Source of the DNA: Actinomycetota bacterium
GTDB lineage: Bacteria > Actinomycetota > Geothermincolia > Geothermincolales > RBG-13-55-18
Direction of reading: 5' to 3'
Length of the DNA: 27,290 nt
Assembly: GCA_028275245.1 (NCBI GenBank)
Contig: JAPWVA010000003.1
Coordinates: forward strand, 1 to 27,290
The notes beneath the pieces were generated by a model. It saw nothing but the letters and a program-made list of their open reading frames with translations. It did not search any database and had not been told where the DNA came from. Made by a program: the position numbers and the translations under genes. Positions 16,053 through 24,422 of the stretch are shown here, one piece after another (positions within the stretch are counted from its first letter, which is position 1; the number at the start of each line of letters is the position of its first letter).

Positions 16053-16081
16053 TTGACTTACCGGAGGGGCGAAGATATCAT
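16053..16081 (+). promoter_or_regulatory. Sigma-70-type promoter of the A/V-ATPase operon
   Basis: TTGACT (16053-16058) and TATCAT (16076-16081) each match the consensus at five of six positions and are separated by exactly 17 bases. Transcription would start near 16088, giving a leader of about 75 bases. This is the best promoter in the window and stands immediately before the longest operon. Confidence 0.75.
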
Positions 16082-16162
16082 TTAACGCGGCAAGAACGGG
16101 ATAGCGGACCGCAAGGGAACGGATCCCGAGGCAACATATTCGAAGCAAGAGGTCACAACACA

Positions 16163-16579
16163 ATGGCAATACTCAAGCTTAGGCCCAAGAAGGGAAAGAA
16201 AGCCCCCAAGGAAAAGCACATCTCCGAGATCCTCGAGGAAAAGTGGGTAGGCACCCGTAGCGAAATCTTCGCCCTCATCCAGGCCAAGGAAGCAGAGATA
16301 CGTAAGAAGACCAACCAGGAAAGGTCCCGTGCGGAGAGGATCATCGAGGACGCCAAGGGTGAGGCCGCGGCCATAAAGAGGAAAGCCACCCTCGAGGACA
16401 TAGGGAGGGACGTTTACGACCGCATAATAGCTTCCGCCCGGGAAGAGGCCGAGAAGCTCGAGAGGTCCACCGCCGAGGAAGTGGAAAGGGTTAAGAAAGA
16501 AGGGGAACGGAACCTTCCCAAGGCGGTGGATTTCATAGTGGAGAGCGTGATCTTGGCCAGCCCAGCGGATAGAGAATAG
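16163..16579 (+). CDS. ntpF: A/V-type ATPase peripheral stalk subunit G/H
   Basis: This is the small coiled-coil partner of subunit E in the stator stalks that hold the catalytic head against rotation. Of 138 residues, about 45-120 form one long charged helix rich in Glu, Lys, Arg and Ala. It ends in KAVDFIVESVI, the usual closing segment of the family. About 40 residues in front, beginning MAILKLRPKKGKKAPKEKH, are strongly basic and longer than the usual 100-110 residue subunit. AAGAGGTC lies upstream of the ATG. It is the first gene of the ATPase operon, as in Thermus. Coiled-coil proteins are hard to assign by sequence alone, so position weighs heavily in the call. The symbol follows Enterococcus naming. 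Confidence 0.8.
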   Translation: MAILKLRPKKGKKAPKEKHISEILEEKWVGTRSEIFALIQAKEAEIRKKTNQERSRAERIIEDAKGEAAAIKRKATLEDIGRDVYDRIIASAREEAEKLERSTAEEVERVKKEGERNLPKAVDFIVESVILASPADRE

Positions 16580-16664
16580 CCGTTGGGGCCCGGGGACGGA
16601 TCGGAAGCGGATGACATAGGGAGATGGCTTAGGAGGAGTAAAAGGGGAGAAGAGGGGAGACGAG

Positions 16665-18683
16665 ATGCTCGTACCTATGTCGAAAGTGGAGATAGTGGGG
16701 CTGAAGAGCCTCTTCTTCCCGGTCCTTGAGACCTTACAGGACCTGGGAACCCTTCATCTGGAGGACATCACCAAGAAGAAAGGCCCCCGTTACGCCGATC
16801 TCATCCCCATGGAGATGGACCCTGCCATGGAGGAGGAGAAGGCGAGGCTGCAAAACCTTCTCATGCGGAACAACGCCATCCTCTCGGAGCTGGCCCCACC
16901 GGAGGAGAGGATAAGCCGGGCGGAGATCGAGGAGAAGTACCGTCAGTTCCAGGGTAAGAGCTTGGACGAGATCGAGGGGATGGTGGAAGAGGAGGAGAAG
17001 GCCACCAAGGAGCTCATCAATTACAAGAATGAGCTGGAGGTCGAGCTCTCCCGCCTGTCCAAGTACGAGCCTATCATCAAGAAGATATATCCCCTGGCCA
17101 GCCAGATAACCACCTCCGAGTATTACACCTCGGTGGCTCTGCTGGTGGAGGAGAGGTATGCGGCGGTCCTCGATTATATCAAGGGCGAGCTGGAGAAGAT
17201 CACCAACAAGCAGTGCGAGGTGCACACGGCCCGGGTGGACGCCAATACCCACGCGGCTATACTAGTATTCCCCAAGCATTTTTCCGAACAGGTCCACAAC
17301 TTCCTGGCGGCGGAGAACGTGAACCAGGTCAGGCTCCCCTCGGAGCTGGCCGACAAGCCCTACGACGAGGCCCTTAAGGAGATCGAGGAAAGGTACCAGG
17401 AGATACCCCCCAAGCTGGCCAAGGTCCGGGAGCAGCTGGATGAGCTGTCCAAGAAGTGGTACGTGACCCTGTTGGCCCTGAAGGAATACCTCTCCGACCG
17501 CATCGAGTCCCTTAACGCCATCCCCAAGTTTGGCCAGAGTGGCCACACCTTCGTCATCGTGGGATGGATGCCCACCGAGGAGGTGGAGAAGACCCGCAAG
17601 CTCCTGGAGGAGAAGTTCGAGGGCAAGGTGGAGCTGACCGAGGTGGCCGCCACCCACGAGGAGATGGAGCACGCCCCCACGGCGTTGCGCAACCCCTTCT
17701 GGGTGAGGCCCTTCGAGTTCATCTACATGCTGGTGAACCCGCCCAAGTACGGCTTCACCGATCCCACCTTCCTGGTGGCCATCTTCTTCCCTCTGCTCTT
17801 CGGTTTCATGTTGGGGGATATGGGATATGCCCTGGTCCTCATAGGGGTGGTTTACCTCATGAAATACCTACTCAAGAAGCGGGGTTCCAGGAGCGCCTTC
17901 TTCCACATGTTCACCAACGTGCTCCTTTTGGCGTCCATATCCAGCTTCATCTTCGGACTGCTTTATTTCGAGTTCTTTGGCGACCTCCTCATCCGTCTGT
18001 TCGGATGGAAAGACGCCGAGGGTCATATGATCGTCAAGTGGGTATGGGGACATACTTCCAACGGCAAGCCTTGGGGGTGGCCGCTGGAACGCATCGCCCA
18101 GGCTAACCCCGACGTGTTCAAGCTCCTCTTGATCATCGTCATCGCCATCGGGGCCCTCCATATGGGAGCGGGCTTGCTCATCGGCCTCATCGACGGTATT
18201 CGTCATCGGGACCGCAAGCACGCCATCGAGAAAGCCGGTTACCTGCTGTTCCTGGTCGGCCTCATCTTGGCCTTCGGGTCCCTGTGGGGCTTCAAAGGAA
18301 TAAAGAGCGTAGCGGTGCCGGCCGGCCTGGCGGCGGCTTTCATAGGCATTGGCATGGCGGGATACGGCGGCGGCTTCGGAGGGGGGCTGGAGGCAGCCCT
18401 CACCTTCGGGAACCTCCTGTCCTACGCCCGACTGTACGGCGTCGGCTTGGCCTCGGTGATCCTGGCCGAGGTGGCCAACGAGCTGGGCGCGGAGTTCGGC
18501 GGTGGGGCAATGGTTCTCCTGGGGGTTACAGTGGCGGCCCTGCTTCACACCCTGAACATCGCCTTGGGGGTCCTCAGCCCCTCCATCCAGTCCCTTCGTC
18601 TCAACTTGGTGGAGAGCTTCACCAAGTTCTATAAGCAGACGGACGTGGTTTACAAGCCGTTCAAGCGAGCAGGAGGTGAATGA
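16665..18683 (+). CDS. ntpI: A/V-type ATPase membrane subunit I (a-subunit)
   Basis: Subunit I forms the ion half-channels next to the rotor ring and anchors the peripheral stalks. The N-terminal half (about 1-340) is cytosolic with long helices; the first residues, MLVPMSKVEIVG, are typical. The C-terminal half holds about eight membrane helices, starting near PTFLVAIFFPLLFGFMLGD. LLSYARLYGVGLAS contains Arg589, which corresponds to the essential arginine of the family that faces the rotor carboxylate. The length of 672 residues is normal. AGGGGAGA stands before the ATG. The stop is one base from the start of the c-subunit gene, so the two are probably coupled. Confidence 0.95.
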   Translation: MLVPMSKVEIVGLKSLFFPVLETLQDLGTLHLEDITKKKGPRYADLIPMEMDPAMEEEKARLQNLLMRNNAILSELAPPEERISRAEIEEKYRQFQGKSLDEIEGMVEEEEKATKELINYKNELEVELSRLSKYEPIIKKIYPLASQITTSEYYTSVALLVEERYAAVLDYIKGELEKITNKQCEVHTARVDANTHAAILVFPKHFSEQVHNFLAAENVNQVRLPSELADKPYDEALKEIEERYQEIPPKLAKVREQLDELSKKWYVTLLALKEYLSDRIESLNAIPKFGQSGHTFVIVGWMPTEEVEKTRKLLEEKFEGKVELTEVAATHEEMEHAPTALRNPFWVRPFEFIYMLVNPPKYGFTDPTFLVAIFFPLLFGFMLGDMGYALVLIGVVYLMKYLLKKRGSRSAFFHMFTNVLLLASISSFIFGLLYFEFFGDLLIRLFGWKDAEGHMIVKWVWGHTSNGKPWGWPLERIAQANPDVFKLLLIIVIAIGALHMGAGLLIGLIDGIRHRDRKHAIEKAGYLLFLVGLILAFGSLWGFKGIKSVAVPAGLAAAFIGIGMAGYGGGFGGGLEAALTFGNLLSYARLYGVGLASVILAEVANELGAEFGGGAMVLLGVTVAALLHTLNIALGVLSPSIQSLRLNLVESFTKFYKQTDVVYKPFKRAGGE

Positions 18684-18684
18684 T

Positions 18685-18909
18685 TTGGAACTCGGACTCA
18701 TCGCCCTCGGTGCAGCCATAGCCGTAGGCCTCACCGCTCTGGCCACCGCTTGGTCCCAGAGCCGCATCGGAGCTGCCATGGCCGGTGCGCTGGCGGAGAA
18801 GCCCGAGCTGGCCGGTCAGGCTATCATACTCATAGCCATCCCCGAGACCATGGTGGTCCTGGGGTTCGTTATCGCCTTCCTCATCACCACCCTGAAACCC
18901 GGGGAGTGA
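18685..18909 (+). CDS. ntpK: A/V-type ATPase rotor ring subunit K (c-subunit)
   Basis: This 74-residue proteolipid forms the membrane rotor ring. It is a single helical hairpin: helix 1 about 4-33 and helix 2 about 44-69. The ion-carrying carboxylate is Glu54 in AIPETMVVLG. The loop AEKPELAG joins the helices. Gln25 in WSQSRIG and Thr55 next to Glu54 occupy positions used for sodium in some rings, but this does not prove sodium use. I placed the start at TTG 18685 because AGGAGGTGA (18671-18679) lies five bases upstream; the GTG at 18676 is inside that ribosome site. The small monomer resembles Thermus-type rather than the duplicated Enterococcus-type subunit. Confidence 0.93.
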   Translation: MELGLIALGAAIAVGLTALATAWSQSRIGAAMAGALAEKPELAGQAIILIAIPETMVVLGFVIAFLITTLKPGE

Positions 18910-18972
18910 GGGGTGAAGTCGGGGTGCGATACCGCCTCGCGCCAATGAAGGTCATGACCAGGAAGTGAGAAC

Positions 18973-19560
18973 ATGGCCATAGAGGACATCCTGGAGGCAC
19001 TGGACGAGCAGTGCAGGCAGGAATGCCGCGAGATCTTCGACCGGGCCCAGGAGGAGGCCAAGCGCATCATAGCCAAAGCCCAAGAGGAGGCGGAGGCCCT
19101 ACGCCGCCACAGGCTGGACAGGATAAGAGCGGAGGCGGAGAGCGAGGCCACCTCCATTCTCTATTCCGCCAGGCTGAGGGCCAAGAACGAGGTCATCAGG
19201 GCCAAGGAGGAGGTGGCCTCTCGGGCCCTGCAGCTGGCGGGGGATAGGTTAAAGGACCTGCGGTCCCGTGAGGATTACCCGGATATACTCCGGGGATTCC
19301 TGGAAGAGGCCCTTTCCCAGTTCGAGGGAAAGGTAGTGGTTCATGCGGACCCGCGGGACAAGGACCTGGTCTCCAAGGCCCTGAAGAAGATGGGAGTCAA
19401 GCACGAGTTGAGAACGGATATCGAGACCGCGGGAGGGGTGGTGGTCTCCAACGAGGAGGAGGACGTGAGAGTCCTGAACACCGTGGAGGAGCGCCTCCGG
19501 CGGGCTAGGGAGAGATTACGCATACCAGTATACCGTCTTCTCTTCGGGGAGGAGGCATAG
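18973..19560 (+). CDS. ntpE: A/V-type ATPase peripheral stalk subunit E
   Basis: Subunit E pairs with G/H to form the peripheral stalks and caps the catalytic head. Residues about 5-95 make a long charged coiled coil with Ala/Glu/Arg-rich repeats. The remaining 100 residues form the globular domain, with KVVVHADPRDKDLV and the typical glycine-rich TAGGVVVSNEEEDVRVLNT. The length is 195 residues, normal for the family. The ATG is preceded by GGAAGTGAG. It lies between the ring and C-subunit genes, the same order as in Thermus. Confidence 0.92.
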   Translation: MAIEDILEALDEQCRQECREIFDRAQEEAKRIIAKAQEEAEALRRHRLDRIRAEAESEATSILYSARLRAKNEVIRAKEEVASRALQLAGDRLKDLRSREDYPDILRGFLEEALSQFEGKVVVHADPRDKDLVSKALKKMGVKHELRTDIETAGGVVVSNEEEDVRVLNTVEERLRRARERLRIPVYRLLFGEEA

Positions 19561-19610
19561 GGTGGAAGAAGGGGGGGTCCAGCCTCCCTTATATATGAGG
19601 AGGACCTTGG

Positions 19611-20711
19611 GTGATACAGGTCCCGCTGGAAGATTATGGGTATGCAAATGCCAGGGTAAGGGCCATGATGGCCCGCCTCCTGGACGAGCATGTCTTCCGG
19701 CAGCTTTTGGAGGCGCCCGATTACCATTCGGCCCTGGGGGTGCTTGAGGACACCGAGTATGCCCGGGAGGTGGAGGAGGCCGCCCTGGAGGGGATAAACC
19801 CCACCAACATCGATCGGGCCCTCACCAGGAACCTGGCGCGCAATTTTGACCGCATCAAGCATTTCATCAGCGGCCGTCCCCACGATCTCATTAACGTTCT
19901 CCTATCCCGCTGGGACCTTTACAACCTCAAGACCGTCCTGCGGGGCAAAAGGGCCCTGGTCCCCAACCCTGAGATCGAGAGGAACCTGGTGCCCATAGGT
20001 TTTTTGGACATGATCACGCTGGGGGAGATAATCCGTCAGCCGGACCTGAGGAGTGCCCTGGACGCGGTAGTGGTCTTCAGCTTGGAATGGCCCATCCCCT
20101 ATGGCAGGGCGATCACCGCCAACCTGGCCGAGTTCCTCCACGAGCACGACCTTTCCATCGTGGAGACCGCCCTGGACCAGATCCATTACCGACACGTCAC
20201 CTCCATGGTCCGGGGAAGGGACGTCAACTCAACCCTGGTTCGGCGAGTCATAACCATGGAGATAGACGTCATAAACACGGTCAACCTCCTACGCCTTTGC
20301 GGCCTGGAGCTGGAGAGGGAGAGGGCCCTCCGCTTCTTCATCCCCGGTGGTAGCCTTTCCCAGGATGAATTCCTCCGCCTACTCTCCTTAGGGCAGCCGG
20401 AGGAGGTGGCGGAGGAGATCGTTCGCACCATGCCCCAGTACCGCGAGCCTATCTCCGCAGGCATGAAGCAGTTCGACGAAAAGGGCGAAACGGCGGTACA
20501 GGACGAGATGGAGAAGCACGTGATCAGGACCTGTATCCACCTCACCAGGGACCCCCTGGGCATAGGGGTGATCATAAGGTACATGTGGAAGAAGTACCTG
20601 GAGGTCCTGAACCTTCGTATAATTATCCGTGGGAAGAGCATAGGCCTCATCGAGTCCCAGATCCGCAAGGAACTCTTCCTCATCGACGAGGTTCTCAGAG
20701 AATCCGCATAA
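19611..20711 (+). CDS. ntpC: A/V-type ATPase subunit C (d-type rotor socket)
   Basis: Subunit C sits on the rotor ring and receives the central shaft (subunits D and F). The protein is largely helical and soluble, with 366 residues. YGYANARVRAMMARLLD near the start, DLINVLLSRWDLYNLKTVLRG, EIDVINTVNLLRL and the closing LNLRIIIRGKSIGL are typical family segments; they reflect its internal three-fold repeat. The GTG start is supported by GAGGAGGA about nine bases upstream. It continues the ATPase operon with short gaps on each side. Confidence 0.93.
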   Translation: MIQVPLEDYGYANARVRAMMARLLDEHVFRQLLEAPDYHSALGVLEDTEYAREVEEAALEGINPTNIDRALTRNLARNFDRIKHFISGRPHDLINVLLSRWDLYNLKTVLRGKRALVPNPEIERNLVPIGFLDMITLGEIIRQPDLRSALDAVVVFSLEWPIPYGRAITANLAEFLHEHDLSIVETALDQIHYRHVTSMVRGRDVNSTLVRRVITMEIDVINTVNLLRLCGLELERERALRFFIPGGSLSQDEFLRLLSLGQPEEVAEEIVRTMPQYREPISAGMKQFDEKGETAVQDEMEKHVIRTCIHLTRDPLGIGVIIRYMWKKYLEVLNLRIIIRGKSIGLIESQIRKELFLIDEVLRESA

Positions 20712-20732
20712 AGGGAAGGCAGGGATCCGGAT

Positions 20733-21071
20733 TTGTACAAGACCATAGTGGTGACGGACCCCGAGACCGCCGACGGCTTTCGGCTGGCGGGGGTGGATGT
20801 GGTGGAGGCGGACACCCCGGAGGCGGCGGTGGAGCATATAAAGAGGTTGCTGGACGATGAGAACGCCGGCATATTGGCCATCAACGAGAGCTTCTACAAC
20901 GCCTTGGACGAAAAGACCCTGGAGAAGATAGACAGCGTGTACCGTCCCATAGTGATCCCCCTCCCGGTAAAGGAGACGGTGGAGATGGCCGGTGAGAGGA
21001 GGGCCTACCTGGCCAGGCTCATACACCGGGCCATCGGTTTCGACATCACCCTCAGGGCGAGGGAGGAGTGA
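20733..21071 (+). CDS. ntpG: A/V-type ATPase central stalk subunit F
   Basis: Subunit F binds subunit D in the central rotor and can regulate ATP hydrolysis. The 112-residue protein has the small alternating strand/helix fold of the family: YKTIVVTDPETADGFRLAG at the start, GILAINESFYNAL in the middle and VIPLPVKETVE before the last helices. The start is TTG, with AGGGAAGG and AGGG upstream. The symbol follows Enterococcus naming, where this subunit is NtpG. It precedes the gene for catalytic subunit A. Confidence 0.9.
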   Translation: MYKTIVVTDPETADGFRLAGVDVVEADTPEAAVEHIKRLLDDENAGILAINESFYNALDEKTLEKIDSVYRPIVIPLPVKETVEMAGERRAYLARLIHRAIGFDITLRAREE

Positions 21072-21135
21072 TCGCGACACCCCATGGGAGCAGATGTCCG
21101 ACGCACCAGACCTTAGAGGCGGGAGTTGATACAGG

Positions 21136-22884
21136 ATGATCGAGGGAAGGATAGTCAAGGTTTCCGGACCGGTGGTGAGCGCTGAGGGCATGACCGGCGC
21201 CAAGATGTACGACATCGCCAAGGTGGGCGAGCTGGGCCTCATCGGCGAGATAGTGAGGCTGGACGGGGACGTGGCCATAGTCCAGGTCTACGAGGATACC
21301 TCGGGTCTCAGGGTGGGGGAGCCGGTGGTGTGCACGGGGGAGCCTCTGGTGCTGGAACTGGGACCTGGCCTGCTCTCCTCCATCTTCGATGGCATCCAGC
21401 GGAGGCTCACCGACATCGCTGAGATGTACGGAGACTTCGTGGTCCGCGGGGTCACCACCGATGCCCTTCCCCGCGACCGGGTTTGGGCCTTCCAGCCCCT
21501 GGTGGACGTGGGCATGGAGGTGGTAGAGGGAGACGTGGTGGGCGAGGTACAGGAGACCACTCACATAACCCACCGCATCATGGTGCCCCCCGGGGTCTCC
21601 GGGAGAGTGGCGGAAGTCAAGGAAGGCGAGTTCACCGTGGACGAGCCGGTGGTCATCCTGGAGGACGGCACCGAGATCCGCATGTACCAGACCTGGCCGG
21701 TGCGGGTGCCCCGACCGGTGAAGAGGAAGGAAAAGCCCACAGTCCCCTTCATCACTGGCACGCGTATACTGGATACCTTCTTCCCCATAGCACAGGGAGG
21801 TTACAGCATCATCCCGGGGGGGTTCGGGACCGGTAAGACGGTGACCGAGACCACCCTGGCCAAGTGGGCCGATGCCGACATCGTAATATATGTGGCCTGT
21901 GGGGAGCGCGGCAACGAGATAACCGAGGTCCTCACGGAGTTCCCCAACCTCATCGACCCCAAGACGGGGGTCCCCCTTATGCAGAGGACCATACTGGTGG
22001 CCAACACTTCCAACATGCCGGTGGCAGCCCGGGAGGCCTCCATCTATACCGGCATCACCATAGCTGAGTATTACCGGGACATGGGTTACAACGTGGCCCT
22101 GATGGCCGATTCCACCTCGCGCTGGGGGGAGGCCCTGCGCGAGGTCTCGGGACGTCTGGAGGAGATGCCCGGCGAGGAGGGATATCCCGCCTACCTGGCC
22201 ACCCGCTTGGCCGACTTCTACGAACGTTGTGGCAGGGCGGTCTGCCTGGGAAGCGATGACCGGGTGGGCTCTATCACCGCCATCGGCGCGGTGTCCCCGC
22301 CGGGAGGCGATTTCTCCGAGCCCATGACCCAGAACTCCCTGCGTATCACCGGGGCCTTCTGGGCCCTGGATACCAGCCTAGCACATCGTCGCCACTTCCC
22401 GGCCATAAGCTGGATCAAGAGCTACACCCTCTACCTGGACCAAATAGAGGAGTGGTACCGGAAGAACGTGGCCGAGGACTGGCGGGAGGTGAGGGACCGG
22501 GCCATGAGCCTCCTCCAGAAGGAGGTGGAGCTGCAGGAGATCGTGCAGCTGGTGGGCCCCGATGCCCTTCCCGACTTCGCCAAGGCGGTACTGGAGACCA
22601 CCCGCATGATCCGCGAGGATTTCCTCCAGCAGTTCGCCTTCAGCGACGTGGATGCCTTCTGTTCCCTGCGCAAGGGTTACCTTATGCTCAAGGTCATCCT
22701 CACCTACTACGACTGCCTGGAGGAGATACTGGTGCAAGGGGTTCCCCTGAGGCAGGCCACGGAACACCCCATAAAGAACGAGATCGCCAGGATGAAGGAG
22801 ATCCCTTCAGAGGAGGCGGAGGAGAAGCTCACGGATCTCATGCAGAGGGTGCAGACCGAGCTGAGGTCCTTGGCGGAATGGTGA
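21136..22884 (+). CDS. ntpA: A/V-type ATPase catalytic subunit A
   Basis: Subunit A carries the ATP-binding catalytic sites of the A3B3 head. The P-loop GGFGTGKT is at residues 228-235. VACGERGNEITEVL, MADSTSRWGEALREVSGRLEE and the late segment FPAISWIKSYTLYLDQIEEW are diagnostic. The A-specific insertion before the P-loop (around VPPGVSGRVAEVKEGEF) separates it from F-type beta subunits. The 582-residue length is normal. The ATG lies just after an AGG, a modest ribosome site. The direction of catalysis (synthesis or hydrolysis) cannot be read from the sequence. Confidence 0.97.
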   Translation: MIEGRIVKVSGPVVSAEGMTGAKMYDIAKVGELGLIGEIVRLDGDVAIVQVYEDTSGLRVGEPVVCTGEPLVLELGPGLLSSIFDGIQRRLTDIAEMYGDFVVRGVTTDALPRDRVWAFQPLVDVGMEVVEGDVVGEVQETTHITHRIMVPPGVSGRVAEVKEGEFTVDEPVVILEDGTEIRMYQTWPVRVPRPVKRKEKPTVPFITGTRILDTFFPIAQGGYSIIPGGFGTGKTVTETTLAKWADADIVIYVACGERGNEITEVLTEFPNLIDPKTGVPLMQRTILVANTSNMPVAAREASIYTGITIAEYYRDMGYNVALMADSTSRWGEALREVSGRLEEMPGEEGYPAYLATRLADFYERCGRAVCLGSDDRVGSITAIGAVSPPGGDFSEPMTQNSLRITGAFWALDTSLAHRRHFPAISWIKSYTLYLDQIEEWYRKNVAEDWREVRDRAMSLLQKEVELQEIVQLVGPDALPDFAKAVLETTRMIREDFLQQFAFSDVDAFCSLRKGYLMLKVILTYYDCLEEILVQGVPLRQATEHPIKNEIARMKEIPSEEAEEKLTDLMQRVQTELRSLAEW

Positions 22885-22963
22885 TGGGGAGCTTGATGGG
22901 AATGACGGAAATCCCCCCGTGGGACGGTGGGGATGGAGATAGAAGAACACGGGAGAGATGACC

Positions 22964-24385
22964 ATGGCGGAGAACAGGGTTTCGCTGGCTACGACGGAGT
23001 ACAGGACGGTGGAGGAGGTGGCCGGCCCTCTGGTGTTCGTGAACAAAGTCAAGGGGGCGGCTTATAACGAGATGGTGGAGGTCACTTACGCGGACGGCAC
23101 CGTCCGTTACGGGCAGGTCATCGAGCTCTCCGGGGACCTGGCGGTGGTCCAGATCTTCGGTCCCACCGCGGGCCTGGACGTGGACAAGACCAAGGTGCGC
23201 TTCCGGGGAGAGGTGGCCAAGATCGGGTGTTCCCTGAACCTCCTAGGGAGGGTGCTGAACGGCCTGGGCCAGCCCATCGACGGGGGGCCTGAGGTGTTCC
23301 CGGAGGAAGAGCGAGAGGTGGTGGGTTCCCCCATCAACCCATGGAGTCGGGAGGAACCGCGCGACTTCATCCAGACCGGCATCTCCGCCATCGATGGCCT
23401 CAACACCCTGGTCCGTGGCCAGAAGCTCCCCATATTCTCGGGTGCCGGCCTCCCCGCCAATGAGCTAGCGGCGCAGATCGTGAAGAACGCCAAGATCCTG
23501 GGAGGGGAGGAATTCGCCATAGTCTTCGCCGCCATGGGCATCACCCGCCGGGAGGCGGCCTTCTTCCAGGAGAGCTTCGCCAAGTCGGGGGCGCTGGAGA
23601 GGGTGGTGTTCTTCCTCAACTTGGCCGATGATCCCACCGTGGAGCGCTTGCTCACCCCCCGCTGCGCCCTCACGGTGGCCGAGTTCTTCGCCTTCAAGCA
23701 TGACATGCAGGTGTTGGTCATCCTCACGGACATGACCAACTATTGCGAGGCCTTGCGGGAGATATCCACCGCCCGAGAGGAGGTGCCGGGAAGGCGCGGC
23801 TACCCAGGTTACATGTACACCGACCTGGCCACCATTTACGAGAGGGCAGGTCGCATCAAGGGCAAGAAGGGTTCCGTCACCCAGATGCCCATCCTCACCA
23901 TGCCCGATGATGACATCACCCATCCCATCCCGGACCTCACCGGGTACATCACCGAGGGGCAGATCGTGCTCTCCCGGCAGCTCCACCGCAAGGGTATCTT
24001 CCCTCCCATCGACGTCCTCCCCTGCCTTTCCCGCCTCATGAACCTGGGCATCGGGGAAGGGAGGACCAGGGGCGACCACCGTGGGGTGGCCGATCAGCTC
24101 TATGCCTTCTACGCGGAGGGCGTGGACCTGAGGAGGCTGGTGGCCATCGTGGGCGAGGAGGCCCTCACCGAGCAGGATCGTATGGCCCTGAAGTTCGCCG
24201 ACGCCTTCGAGCAGAACTTCCTGGACCAGAAGGATGAGAACCGGGACCTGGAATACACGTTGGAATTGGGCTGGAAGCTCATCAGCATGATGCCCAGGGA
24301 GTCCATCAAGCGCATAAAGGAAGAGTACATCGAGAAGTACTACAACCCGGAGAAGGCTCAGGAATTGGTGATCAGCGAGGGTTGA
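22964..24385 (+). CDS. ntpB: A/V-type ATPase regulatory subunit B
   Basis: Subunit B alternates with A in the head and contributes the non-catalytic nucleotide sites. The P-loop is degenerate, FSGAGLPANE (158-167), as expected for B. Further family segments are EFAIVFAAMGITRREAAFF, TDMTNYCEALREIS and RRGYPGYMYTDLATIYERAG. The length is 473 residues. I prefer ATG 22964 over ATG 22958, because GGGAG (22951-22955) is two bases from the earlier codon and eight from the later; the difference is only two residues. It follows subunit A and precedes subunit D. Confidence 0.96.
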   Translation: MAENRVSLATTEYRTVEEVAGPLVFVNKVKGAAYNEMVEVTYADGTVRYGQVIELSGDLAVVQIFGPTAGLDVDKTKVRFRGEVAKIGCSLNLLGRVLNGLGQPIDGGPEVFPEEEREVVGSPINPWSREEPRDFIQTGISAIDGLNTLVRGQKLPIFSGAGLPANELAAQIVKNAKILGGEEFAIVFAAMGITRREAAFFQESFAKSGALERVVFFLNLADDPTVERLLTPRCALTVAEFFAFKHDMQVLVILTDMTNYCEALREISTAREEVPGRRGYPGYMYTDLATIYERAGRIKGKKGSVTQMPILTMPDDDITHPIPDLTGYITEGQIVLSRQLHRKGIFPPIDVLPCLSRLMNLGIGEGRTRGDHRGVADQLYAFYAEGVDLRRLVAIVGEEALTEQDRMALKFADAFEQNFLDQKDENRDLEYTLELGWKLISMMPRESIKRIKEEYIEKYYNPEKAQELVISEG

Positions 24386-24422
24386 GGCAGGCTTTCCCGG
24401 GAGCGAAGAGGCGTTAAGGGAA

